Positions 52,441-63,983 of a DNA stretch of 64,000 nt are shown here, piece after piece. The notes below the pieces were generated by a model. That model saw nothing but the letters and a program-made list of their open reading frames with translations. It searched no databases and was not told the DNA's origin. Each line of letters begins with the position of its first letter. Position 1 is the stretch's first letter. Source of the DNA: Ephydatia muelleri (Eukaryota; Porifera; Demospongiae; Spongillida; Spongillidae); contig JABACO010000102.1 of the NCBI GenBank assembly GCA_013339895.1, positions 47,158 through 111,157 on the forward strand. Reading direction: 5' to 3'. The translations under genes and the position numbers were made by a program.

Positions 52441-54680
52441 AGAAGGCCATCATTATAACCTGCATGCCCCCAACCAAACAAACCAAAATACAGGTGAGGC
52501 TGCACTACTCAGACATCACACACAGCCCACATGACATGCCTATGCTAATGGCACGCCCTTGGCCCCTCACCTTTTTGAACAGGAGAGGTTCAAGTGTGCA
52601 TACATAGGGACAATTTTATACCCCCAACCAAACAAACCAAAATACAGGTGAGGCTGCACTACTCAGACATCACACACAGCCCACATGACATGCCTATGCT
52701 AGTGGCACGCCCATGGCCCCTCCCTTTTTTGAACAGGAGAGGTTCAAGTGTGCATACATAGGAGCAATTTTAAGAGTTGCTTGCCCCCAAACCAAACAAA
52801 CCAAAATACAGGTGAGGCTGCACTACTGAGACATCACACACAGCCCACATGACATGCCTATGCTAGTGGCACGCCCATGGCCCCTCCCCTTTTTGAACAG
52901 GAGAGGTTCAAGTGTGCATACATAGGAACAATTTTAAGAATTGCATGCCCCCAAACCAAACAAACCAAAATACAGGTGAGGCTGCACTACTGAGACATCA
53001 CACACAGCCCACATGACATGCCTATGCTAGTGGCACGCCCTTGGCCCCTCCCCTTTTTGAACCAAAGAGGTTCAAGTGTGCATACATAGGAACAATTTTA
53101 AGAGTTGCATGCCCCCAACCAAACAAACCAAAATACAGGTGAAGCTGCACTACTCAGACATCACACACAGCCCACATGACATGCCTATGCTAGTGGCACG
53201 CCCATGGCCCCTCCCCTTTTTGAACAGGAGAGGTTCAAGTGTGCATACATAGGAGCAATTTTAAGAGTTGCTTGCCCCCAAACCAAACAAACCAAAATAC
53301 AGGTGAGGCTGCACTACTGAGACATCACACACAGCCCACATGACATGCCTATGCTAGTGGCACGCCCATGGCCCCTCCCCTTTTTGAACAGGAGTGGTTC
53401 AAGTGTGCATACATAGGAGGAATTTTAAGAGTTGCTTGCCCCCAAACCAAACAAACCAAAATACAGGTGAGGCTGCACTACTGAGACATCACACACAGCC
53501 CACATGACATGCCTATGCTAGTGGCACGCCCTTGGCCCCTCCCCTTTTTGAACCAAAGAGGTTCAAGTGTGCATACATAGGAACAATTTTAAGAATTGCA
53601 TGCCCCCAAACCAAACAAACCAAAATACAGGTGAGGCTGCACTACTGAGACATCACACACAGCCCACATGACATGCCTATGCTAGTGGCACGCCCTTGGC
53701 CCCTCCCCTTTTTGAACCAAAGAGGTTCAAGTGTGCATACATAGGAACAATTTTAAGAGTTGCTTGCCCCCAAACCAAACAAACCAAAATACAGGTGAGG
53801 CTGCACTACTGAGACATCACACACAGCCCACATGACATGCCTATGCTAGTGGCACGCCCATGGCCCCTCCCCTTTTTGAACCAAAGAGGTTCAAGTGTGC
53901 ATACATAGGAACAATTTTAAGAGTTGCATGCCCCCAACCAAAAAAAACCAAAATACAGGTGAAGCTGCACTACTAAGACATCACACACAGCCCACATGAC
54001 ATGCCTATGCTAGTGGCACGCCCATGGCCCCTCCCCTTTTTGAACAGGAGAGGTTCAAGTGTGCATACATAGGAGCAATTTTAAGAGTTGCTTGCCCCCA
54101 AACCAAACAAACCAAAATACAGGTGAGGCTGCACTACTGAGACATCACACACAGCCCACATGACATGCCTATGCTAGTGGCACGCCCATGGCCCCTCCCC
54201 TTTTTGAACAGGAGAGGTTCAAGTGTGCATACATAGCAATTTTAAGAGTTGCTTGCCCCCAAACCAAACAAACCAAAATACAGGTGAGGCTGCACTACTC
54301 AGACATCACACACAGCCCACATAACATGCCTATGCTAGTGGCACGCCCATGGCCCCTCCCCTTTTTGAACAGGAGAGGTTCAAGTGTGCATACATAGGAA
54401 CAATTTTAACAGTTTCAAGCCCCCAACCAAACAAACCAAAATACAGGTGAGGCTGCACTACTCAGACATCACACACAGCCCACATGACATGCCTATGCTA
54501 GTGGCATGCCCTTGGCCCCTCCCCTTTTTGAACAGGAGAGGTTCAAGTGTGCATACATAGGAACAATTTTAAGAGTTGCATGCCCCCAACCAAACAAACC
54601 AAAATACTGGTGAGGCTGCGCTACTGAGACATCACACACAGCATGACATGCCTGTGCTAGTGGCAAGTCCATGGTAGCCA
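52441..54680 (+). repeat. Left satellite array, ~14 copies of a ~163-bp unit
   Basis: Tandem head-to-tail units beginning 'cccccaaccaaacaaacc', through 'ggtgaggctgcactact', 'acagcccacatgacatgcc', 'cccttggcccctccc' and 'gaacaggagaggttcaagtg', to 'cataggaacaattttaaga'. Starts recur near 52466, 52620, 52783, 52947, 53109, 53276 and so on to 54582; most spacings are 163-164 bp, and a few are shorter. Units differ at a handful of positions (for example 'gaacaggag' or 'gaaccaaag'). The same unit in reverse orientation makes up 58630-62735. Confidence 0.97.
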
Positions 54681-54797
54681 TGGCTTCACACCTTCTTGTT
54701 GAGTTAGATTGTGAGAGATGGTGTGAGACAGCATGATCAGGTGGTAATATGTATTGAGGGGTTAAAACTTCGGAAAGTTCTGGAATCTGCTTGACCT

Positions 54798-54805
54798 ATA
54801 AAAGC
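54798..54805 (+). promoter_or_regulatory. TATA box of the Ulp1-like gene
   Basis: tataaaag between the inner end of the left satellite array and the first coding exon; the candidate start codons are at 54849 (followed by a possible donor gtagtt) and 54875. Its position shows the gene has its own promoter inside the boxed unit. Confidence 0.55.
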
Positions 54806-54874
54806 ATTACAAACAATTTGCATGCACAGTTTTTCTAAAGTTGGAAGAATGGTAGTTTTTTCTTTTCAAAAAGT

Positions 54875-57800
54875 GTGCATTTTATTAATTATGTTATTCA
54901 GCCGAACAAGAAGAAGTACAACATTATTTTGGAAGAACTCATTGGTGTTTTAAGAGAGGGAGTATGGCCTCCACCAAATCATTCACGAACTCCCCCTGGT
55001 GGATTCTGGTTCTTAGTTGCTGCAGCATTGTCATCTTGCAAAAATCCATCAGAAAAGTATGTCTACTCTGTTTACATGTGCTGGTATCGCAACAAGGTGA
55101 AGATTGACAAAGCCCTTGGTATGTATTGACTCTTATTCATCCATTGATCAGTTGTCTCATTTTTTCAGTGGAGATCCAGATCCAAAACCATGACGAGAAG
55201 ATTGTGAAGATATCTTTGGATAAGGGTGAGGTGGGTGATGATCTGGAGAACAGGGTGGTTGTGTTACAGGAGGAGAAGGTGCCTGGTCATGGGAAAAAGA
55301 GTGTCTCGACCCAACTGAAGCAGCAAGTGAAGGATTTACCCCCGCTAGAATTTGAGTTGGCTTGTCCACAGAACAAGGTAATCAGTTTACCATGGATGAT
55401 GATCTGGAGAACAGGGTGGTTGTGTTACAGGAGGAGAAGGTGCCTCGTCGTGGGAAAAAGAGTGTCTCCACCCAACTGAAGCAGCAAGTGAAGGATTCAC
55501 CCCCGCTAGAATTTGAGGGTGCTTGTGCACAGAGAAAGGTGATGAGTGTACCAGAGGACGATGAAGATGCTGCAAGTGAACATGATTGGGATGACCAAGC
55601 TTTGCTGAAAGAGAGCTTAGAATCTCATTTAATGGTATTGTTATAAATTCTTTATGTTATCATATGGACTTTGCTAATTCTAATTTTCAATGGAATTGCA
55701 GGAAACTAAACACCAGAGTTAACTTTCCAAGGTTGTAACATTAAGCAAAAATGCATTTAATGACTCGGTGTTTGACAGGTCATGCAAAGTTTTACATCAA
55801 TACTCTGATGAGATTCATGACTATGAATTACGTGCTTTGGTGGTAAGTTACGAAATGAATGTGGAGAGTTATGTTGTAATGAGTTTCCATCTTTGCTGGC
55901 TTCATCACGGAAAAAGTTTAAAAGGAGGACACTGTAAATTCCACAATATTGCTATTAAATGCTGATAAACCATGCAATGCTTTAGACACGTGTGCTGTGC
56001 GAAGTAGAAATGAGTGGATAAGCTACAATGATACCAGAGTTAGCGTAATTTCAAATCAAGATTATAATAACTCACCAGAAGTGCAAGTAAGCAATTCAAT
56101 GTATTCAAAAGTAGTTTTAATCATTATTTTCTTTGTAGGAAAATGCTACGATTGCCATTTACACAGCTCTCATGGCATCCGTATGTGTGGACGTTTTGTG
56201 TACAACTCATCAGTACTTTTTCTTTAGGTATTGCTTGATAAATGCAATTCTTCTATACCTCCACCATATTTGTTGAAATTCACTGAACTTGTAAGTTACT
56301 TGAAAACCGTGCATGCACAAAGGTCAGTGAGTAACTACATTATATACATTGTAGGAGTACACAGGTTTGACGATTCAATTGGAATCAGAGGTTTGTGTCT
56401 CTTGTTAATAATGCTAGATAATTGTCAACTAAATTCATAACATGCAGCTTAAAATGAAAGGGGCCAAACCACATTCACGATTCCAGTTAGAAAAGTGCAA
56501 TTTAATGTCCTTGATGGCAGGAGAATGGATTGATTCAAAGGTGACATTTTAACTATAAATGATGGAAATAATGTAGTTTGCACTCAACAGATTATCACAT
56601 CATACATGGATCTACTTCAAGACTCAAAACTGAATGTAGTTGATTGCACTTGTATACATTTCAACAAGTTTATGTTGTTTTTCAGGGACAGAAAGTTTTC
56701 TGCTTTGATCCAACCTTTCTGCCAGTATATAAAGACAAAGGTTATAATGCAGTGCGGAGGCATTGCAAGGTAAAGTGATCTTGAAAAACATGCATTCAAA
56801 ACACTAATCATCTTAACACAGGTGAAAAACATCATGGATTATGACTGTCTACTTTTCCCTGTGCATACACCACAGCATTGGTGTCTAGTGGTTGGTTGAA
56901 TGGGTTATGTTTCACTTAATGTACTATAAGCACTCCTCTATAGGTTGTTTATCCCCAAGTACATGAAATCCATTGCATAGATTCTTTGCAGCAATCAAAT
57001 TATGACGCTATAAATTGGATTTGGTAAGATCAGTACGTCTGTGCATTCATGCATAAATGCAGTTTGTGTGTGCGTGTGCATAAAGGATGTATTTGGCCAA
57101 TGAGATGAGATATGCTTGGAACATTCAAATGTTACGATCAGACTGGAAGTACAATGACGCAGTACAGCTTTAGTGCTTACATGTGTTGTACATAGTAAAT
57201 GAACACTTTACTCTTTTAGACTTCAAATCACAGTATGCAGAAGAATTCACATGATTGTGGTGCCTTTGTGTGTTTTGTAAGTAGAAGTATTCAAAACTTT
57301 ACTGTGCGTCTAGCTCAGCACGTTGTATAGGCAGCAAGATTGCTTGTGGAAGGCTACCCATGCCTTCATACTCAGGTATTGTGCTACAATGTTCACATGG
57401 TGTATTGATTTGCAGTTGTATAGGAAATGATGGGTGGATTTAGACTTCAAATGGCTCATGAGCTGTCTTGTGGAGTGCTCTATGCACTGCAATCAGATGT
57501 AAGCTAATTTAAATTTGAAACATGCATGAAGTTTTAAATTTATTTTTCGTAGCAGAGGTCTTCATGTGTCTCTATAGCCATTGATGATAGTCATAGTGGC
57601 ATACAGGATGATACTGCTAAACATGGGCAGAGTGATTGTGATGATATGGAGATTGATCAAACTGATCAGCTTGGTGACGATGGTGACATGGATGATGAAG
57701 ATGATGCTGATGAAAGTGATGAAGAGAGAACGGCAGATCCCAATTTTTAGTTCCTACTTATGAAAATGAACCAGATCCAAATGATATATTTGGTCTTAAA

Positions 57801-58464
57801 TGGGGTAAGGATCACTACTTCAATTACCTTCCTAGATTGAAAAGGATGCCATACACGTAAGGACATCAAACATTTGCATCACAAACTATGCATGCATGCA
57901 TATGGATTTATTTCATTGCAGGGAAGAACAATGCCCATTTGAAAGGGAATTTATCAGAAAAGTTGTGAAAGAAATGGAAGTAGGTGTAACATTTATTGTT
58001 TGCTACTTTTATACTTCTACTTTTCACATATTTAGCCTACAATAAGAGTGATCCAGTCTGGAAAAAAAAAAAGTGTATTTTTTCGGCACATTCCTGCCAT
58101 TGAAAAATGCCTTAAAGCAGATGCAAATTGGCCTTTACAGCATTGCTGTGATATGGTAAACATGTTCAAATAGATTCAGCACTTATTTTCCAGTCAACTC
58201 TGAACCCTCTAAAGGTGTTGGAGATATTTCATTATCTCATGGAGACTGAAAGTGATGTTAAGTCGACGGCATCAGTTTGTACCTCAAGAATCAACAAGAT
58301 TATTGTGTGGCCAGAGGTATGACTGTAACGTAATTCATTCAAACTCCATGCAATAAAGTATTTTAACAATTTTTACCTAGATCATTACTGCTCTCATTGC
58401 CATTAAGTTCAACGTCAGTCGTAAGCAAGCAATCAGTCACTTTCTCAATAACACACTTCCATAA
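54875..58464 (+). CDS. Ulp1/SENP-type cysteine protease (clan CE) gene, ~24 exons
   Basis: Exons: 54875-55118, 55169-55377, 55431-55639, 55702-55731, 55779-55842, an unresolved part to 56086, then 56139-56180, 56228-56290, 56355-56390, 56448-56540, 56591-56635, 56686-56769, 56822-56890, 56944-57023, 57086-57161, 57220-57276, 57331-57375, 57424-57498, 57556-57682, 57751-57856, 57922-57979, 58036-58155, 58215-58316, 58381-58464. Except 55843-56086, exons have good splice sites and joining phases; introns are mostly 45-70 bp. Protease motifs: EWIDSKIITSYMDLL (substrate groove), CFDPTFLPVY, PQHWCLVV with catalytic His (about 56868), CIDSLQQS with Asp, and MQKNSHDCGAFVCF with oxyanion Gln and nucleophile Cys. 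The full H-D-Q-C set is present. SUMO or another ubiquitin-like modifier is the expected substrate; peptidases of this fold are also cargo of some DNA transposons. N-terminal and acidic C-terminal regions are unrecognised. Retaining the intron at 57683-57750 would end the protein early at an acidic tail. Confidence 0.8.
55217..55538 (+). repeat. 161-bp tandem exon duplication in the Ulp1-like gene
   Basis: 55217-55377 and 55378-55538 are near-identical from 'gatgatctggagaacagggt' to 'ccgctagaatttgag'. The duplication put the second copy out of frame. Reading phase is restored if the first 53 bases of the copy (gtaatcag...gtgttacag, 55378-55430) are spliced out as a new intron. Confidence 0.85.
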
Positions 58465-58629
58465 AAACTTTGTGTATCTGTTTTGTGTCATTCCTTATTT
58501 GCACTTCAGAATAATGTGAAATTTCAGACAATATGAAGATATTCTCATGCACAGCTTAATGATAAATTACAATGTATTCACGGAGTGCTTGAAAGTCCAA
58601 TGAAAACAGTAACTCATTATTAACTTTGA

Positions 58630-61600
58630 CCCTTTCATTCACACTTGAACCTCTCCTGTTCAAAAAGGGGAGGGGCCTTGGGCGTGTCACATGCACAAGC
58701 ATGTCATGTGGGCTGTGTGTGATGTCTCCGTAGTGCAGCCTCACCTGTATTTTGGTTTGTTTGGTTGGGGGCATGCAACTCTTAAAATTGTTCCTATGTA
58801 TGCACACTTGAACCTCTCCTGTTCAAAAAGGGGAGGGGCCAAGGGCGTGCCACTAGCATAGGCATGTCATGTGGGCTGTGTGTGATGTCTGAGTAGTGCA
58901 GCCTCACCTGTATTTTGGTTTGTTTGGTTGGGGGCATGCAACTCTTAAAATTGTTCCTATGCATGCACACTTGAACCTCTCCTGTTCAAAAAGGGGAGGG
59001 GCCATGGGCGTGCCACTAGCATAGGCATGTCATGTGGGCTGTGTGTGATGTCTGAGTAGTGCAGCCTCACCTGTATTTTGGTTTGTTTGGTTTTGGGTAT
59101 GCAACTCTTAAAATTGTTGCTATGAATGCACACTTGAACCTCTCCTGTTCAAAAAGGGGAGGGGCCAAGGGCGTGCCACTAGCATAGGCATGTCATGTGG
59201 GCTGTGTGTGATGTCTCAGTAGTGCAGCCTCACCTGTATTTTGGTTTGTTTGGTTGGGGGTATAAAATTGTCCCTATGTATGCACACTTGAACCTCTCCT
59301 GTTCAAAAAGGGGAGGGGCCAAGGGCGTGCCATTAGCATAGGCATGTCATGTGGGCTGTGTGTGATGTCTGAGTAGTGCAGCCTCACCTGTATTTTGGTT
59401 TGTTTGGTTGGGGGCATGCAACTCTTAAAATTGTTCCTATGTATGCACACTTGAACCTCTCCTGTTCAAAAAGGGGAGGGGCCATGGGCGTGCCACTAGC
59501 ATAGGCATGTCATGTGGGCTGTGTGTGATGTCTGAGTAGTGCAGCCTCACCTGTATTTGGTTTGTTTGGTTTGAGGGCATGCAACTCTTAAAATTGTTCC
59601 TATGTATGCACACTTGAACCTCTCCTGTTCAAAAAGGGGAGGGGCCAAGGGCGTGCCACTAGCATAGGCATGTCATGTGGGCTGTGTGTGATGTCTCAGT
59701 AGTGCAGCCTCACCTGTATTTTGGTTTGTTTGGTTGGGGGCATGCAACTCTTAAAATTGTTCCTATGCATGCACACTTAAACCTCTCCTGTTCAAAAAGG
59801 GGAGGGGCCAAGGGCGTGCCACTAGCATAGGCATGTCATGTGGGCTGTGTGTGATGTCTGAGTAGTGCAGCCTCACCTGTATTTTGGTTTGTTGGTTGGG
59901 GGTATAAAATTGTCCCTATGTATGCACACTTGAACCTCTCCTGTTCAAAAAGGGGAGGGGCCAAGGGCGTGCCATTAGCATAGGCATGTCATGTGGGCTG
60001 TGTGTGATGTCTGAGTAGTGCAGCCTCACTTGTATTTTGGTTTGTTTGGTTGGGGGCATGCAACTCTTAAAATTGTTCCTATGTATGCACACTTGAACCT
60101 CTCCTGTTCAAAAAGGGGAGGGGCCATGGGCGTGCCACTAGCATAGGCATGTCATGTGGGCTGTGTGTGATGTCTCAGTAGTGCAGCCTCACCTGTATTT
60201 TGGTTTGTTTGGTTTGGGGGCAAGCAACTCTTAAAATTGCTCCTATGTATGCACACTTGAACCTCTCCTGTTCAAAAAGGGGAGGGGCCAAGGGCGTGCC
60301 ACTAGCATAGGCATGTCATGTGGGCTGTGTGTGATGTCTGAGTAGTGCAGCCTCACCTGTATTTTGGTTTGTTTGGTTTGGGGGCTTGCAACTGTTAAAA
60401 TTGTTCCTATGTATGCACAACTTGAACCTCTCCTGTTCAAAAAGGGGAGGGGCCAAAGGCGTGCCACTAGCATAGGCATGTCATGTGGGCTGTGTGTGAT
60501 GTCTCAGTAGTGCAGCCTCACCTGTATTTTGGTTTTTTGGTTGGGGGTATGCAACTCTTAAATTGTTCCTATGTATGCACACTTGAACCTCTCTTGTTCA
60601 AAAAGGGGAGGGGCCATGGGAGTGCCACTAGCATAGGCATGTCATGTGGGCTGTGTGTGATGTGTGTGATGTGCAGCCTCACCTGTATTTTGGTTTGTTT
60701 GGTTTGGGGGCAAGCAACTCTTAAAATTGCTCCTATGTATGCACACTTGAACCTCTCCTGTTCAAAAGGGGAGGGGCCAAGGGCGTGCCACTAGCATAGG
60801 CATGTCATGTGGGCTGTGTGTGATGTCTGAGTAGTGCAGCCTCACCTGTATTTTGGTTTGTTTGGTTTGGGGGCTTGCAACTGTTAAAATTGTTCCTATG
60901 TATGCACACTTGAACCTCTCCTGTTCAAAAAGGGGAGGGGCCAAGGGCGTGCCACTAGCATAGGCATGTCATGTGGGCTGTGTGTGATGTCTGAGTAGTG
61001 CAGCCTCACCTGTATTTTGGTTTGTTTGGTTTGAGGGCATGCAACTCTTAAAATTGTTCCTATGTATGCACACTTGAACCTCTCCTGTTCAAAAAGGGGA
61101 GGGGCCAAGGGCGTGCCACTAGCATAGGCATGTCATGTGGGCTGTGTGTGATGTCTGAGTAGTGCAGCCTCACCTGTATTTTGGTTTGTTTGGTTGGGGG
61201 TATAAAATTGTCCCTATGTATGCACACTTGAACCTCTCCTGTTCAAAAAGGGGAGGGGCCAAGGGCGTGCCATTAGCATAGGCATGTCATGTGGGCTGTG
61301 TGTGATGTCTGAGTAGTGCAGCCTCACTTGTATTTTGGTTTGTTTGGTTGGGGGCATGCAACTCTTAAAATTGTTCCTATGTATGCACACTTGAACCTCT
61401 CCTGTTCAAAAAGGGGAGGGGCCATGGGCGTGCCACTAGCATAGGCATGTCATGTGGGCTGTGTGTGATGTCTCAGTAGTGCAGCCTCACCTGTATTTTG
61501 GTTTGTTTGGTTTGGGGGCAAGCAACTCTTAAAATTGCTCCTATGTATGCACACTTGAACCTCTCCTGTTCAAAAAGGGGAGGGGCCAAGGGGCGTGCCA

Positions 61601-62735
61601 CTAGCATAGGCATGTCATGTGGGCTGTGTGTGATGTCTGAGTAGTGCAGCCTCACCTGTATTTTGGTTTGTTTGGTTTGGGGGCTTGCAACTGTTAAAAT
61701 TGTTCCTATGTATGCACACTTGAACCTCTCCTGTTCAAAAAGGGGAGGGGCCAAAGGCGTGCCACTAGCATAGGCATGTCATGTGGGCTGTGTGTGATGT
61801 CTCAGTAGTGCAGCCTCACCTGTATTTTGGTTTTTTTGGTTGGGGGTATGCAACTCTTAAAATTGTTCCTATGTATGCACACTTGAACCTCTCTTGTTCA
61901 AAAAGGGGAGGGGCCATGGGAGTGCCACTAGCATAGGCATGTCATGTGGGCTGTGTGTGATGTGTGTGATGTGCAGCCTCACCTGTATTTTGGTTTGTTG
62001 GTTTGGGGGCAAGCAACTCTTAAAATTGCTCCTATGTATGCACACTTGAACCTCTCCTGTTCAAAAAGGGGAGGGGCCAAGGGCGTGCCACTAGCATAGG
62101 CATGTCATGTGGGCTGTGTGTGATGTCTGAGTAGTGCAGCCTCACCTGTATTTTGGTTTGTTTGGTTTGGGGGCTTGCAACTGTTAAAATTGTTCCTATG
62201 TATGCACACTTGAACCTCTCCTGTTCAAAAAGGGGAGGGGCCAAGGGCGTGCCACTAGCATAGGCATGTCATGTGGGCTGTGTGTGATGTCTCAGTAGTG
62301 CAGCCTCACCTGTATTTGGTTTTTTTGGTTGGGGGTATGCAACTCTTAAAATTGTTCCTATGTATGCACACTTGAACCTCTCCTGTTCAAAAAGGGGAGG
62401 GGCCATGGGCGTGCCACTAGCATAGCCATGTCATGTGGGCTGTGTGTGATGTCTCAGTAGTGCAGCCTCACCTGTATTTTGGTTTGTTTGGTTGGGGGCA
62501 TGCAACTCTTAAATTGTTCCTATGTATGCACACTTGAACCTCTCCTGTTCATAAAGGGGAGGGGCCATGGGCGTGCCACTAGCATAGGCATGTCATGTGG
62601 GCTGTGTGTGATGTGTGTTATGTGCAGCCTCACCTGTATTTTAATTTATTTGGTTGGGGGCATGCAACTCTTCAAACTGTCTCTATGAATGCACACTTGA
62701 ACCTCTCCTGTCCATAAAGGGGAGGGTCTATGACA
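58630..62735 (-). repeat. Right satellite array, ~26 copies, inverted relative to the left array
   Basis: Units read 'cacacttgaacctctcctg', 'gggaggggccaagggcgtgc', 'tgtcatgtgggctgtgtgtg', 'gtgcagcctcacctgtattt', 'ggtttgtttggttgggggc', 'aactcttaaaattgttcct': the reverse complement of the left unit. Starts recur at about 58641, 58804, 58968, 59130, 59282, 59446 through 62694. Variants lacking 'catgcaactcttaaa' (59258, 59903, 61199) and variants with a doubled 'tgtgtgatg' (60655, 61958) recur at fixed distances, indicating higher-order repeats of about 640 and 1300 bp. Confidence 0.97.
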
Positions 62736-63640
62736 AGGCACAAACACAGGCATGTCATGTGTAGAGTAGCATCGTTCTGTTGCAGTAACGATTTGCAGAA
62801 AGAGTCTAAGTGTCTGATCTTTTTCAACTGTAGCGTATCTGACGATATTAATGACGCAATGCGGCCGTGCGGCCAAAGTATACGTGGTAATTGGTATGGA
62901 ATGTGCGGCAAAGAAATGTTGGGCTAACTTCTAAGCGGTGGGGCCAATGACATGGGCAAAGTCAGGCAGCCTCTAGGTTGAGGTCCAGAAATGCCTACAT
63001 GTAGTGATGTATCGCAGTATATGTACTTGTAATCATATTCACGCATTAGCGGCCTGCGCATTATTTTTAATCAGTGCTAATATGTGTGGAATGTGCGGCT
63101 GTGGAATGTACGGCTAACTTCTAAGCGGTGCGTTTTTAAAAACGCCCGGGCCAAAGCGTTTCAAGTACCGATTAGAAGCCGCGGCTGAGGTTATGGTATT
63201 ATGTGTTCTGCCCCAAGCTGGTTGTAGACCACAGAAAATAAGTGTGGCAGGGAGGCAGTAGATTCGAAGGTCCCATCATAGATACTAGGTCCCATTTACT
63301 AAAAGATGGTTTATCTCCGTTGATGCGCTACAATCACCTTTAAAGTGTGATTGACAGACCCTTTCTTCTTAGACTGGCCCTTAGTTTGACTGTGAACCAC
63401 GAAAGCTAAACTTGGCCACGTGGGTGTTGATGACTGCTTAGAAGAGGAGAGTTAGGTCCATTTTCCCGAACAGGTGTTGAACTCAAAGTGGTAGTTGACC
63501 TCTACTATCGTACTTCGGATGATTCTGTAGATTGAGCGCAAGACACTCCTTTCACGACTAGAAGAGAGAACGATTCAACTGAATAGAGATCGAAGATGCC
63601 TCCCCATCGAGTCGCAACCACACAGTTTGTGGGGTCAACT
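62736..63640. other. Spacer after the right array
   Basis: 'ggaatgtgcggc..' and 'gctaacttctaagcggtg' occur twice (62897-62941 and 63088-63130), a diverged direct repeat; an inverted motif 'cgtttttaaaaacg' lies at 63131. No gene supported. Confidence 0.5.
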
Positions 63641-63831
63641 GAATCGGATAGATAAGGTACAAGAATCATGATCAGTTATGGAAATGATATTACATCTCAG
63701 AACTACATCTTGATACCAACCTGAAACATTAGGCCAATTTGCTTTGTAGTTATGGTACCTTCTGTGGACAGACCCACTTCAAATTCTTTTTTGTCCATTG
63801 CAAATCGAATGACTTGCTCAGCAGCACTCAT
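63630..63831 (-). CDS. Candidate first two exons of an unrecognised gene
   Basis: Minus strand: MSAAEQVIRFAMDKKEFEVG + LSTE (63831-63759, donor gtaccata) joins in phase to an exon beginning after aatgtttcag at 63720 (GWYQDVVLRCNIISITDHDS), which stays open to a stop near 63642. The chain is short and the family unknown; it may continue by splicing after 'HDSC'. Confidence 0.45.
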
Positions 63832-63920
63832 CTTCTGTGTCACACCTTGCTAAGCGCATGCTTGCAATACGCCTGTGCATGCACCTATGATCCATGACAT
63901 GTGGGGTATTTCATTCAGGC

Positions 63921-63983
63921 ATGGCTAAGCTAGACAAGCTGGAGGAATATGTGAAGAAATATTCAAGTAGAAAAAATTCATAA
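63921..63983 (+). CDS. Candidate micro-exon/ORF, 20 residues
   Basis: MAKLDKLEEYVKKYSSRKNS followed by a stop, after a cattcag acceptor-like site. Amphipathic and lysine-rich; could be the start of a gene running past the window or chance. Confidence 0.25.
   Translation: MAKLDKLEEYVKKYSSRKNS

Noticed and set aside
52425-54681. Repeated short ORFs such as MAPPLFEQERFKCAYIG in the satellite
   Set aside because: They occur in every monomer in both arrays, break at each length variant (162-165 bp), and have no constraint visible between monomers.
52441-62735. CRISPR array
   Set aside because: Units are 163 bp, contiguous and without unique spacers; the context is eukaryotic.
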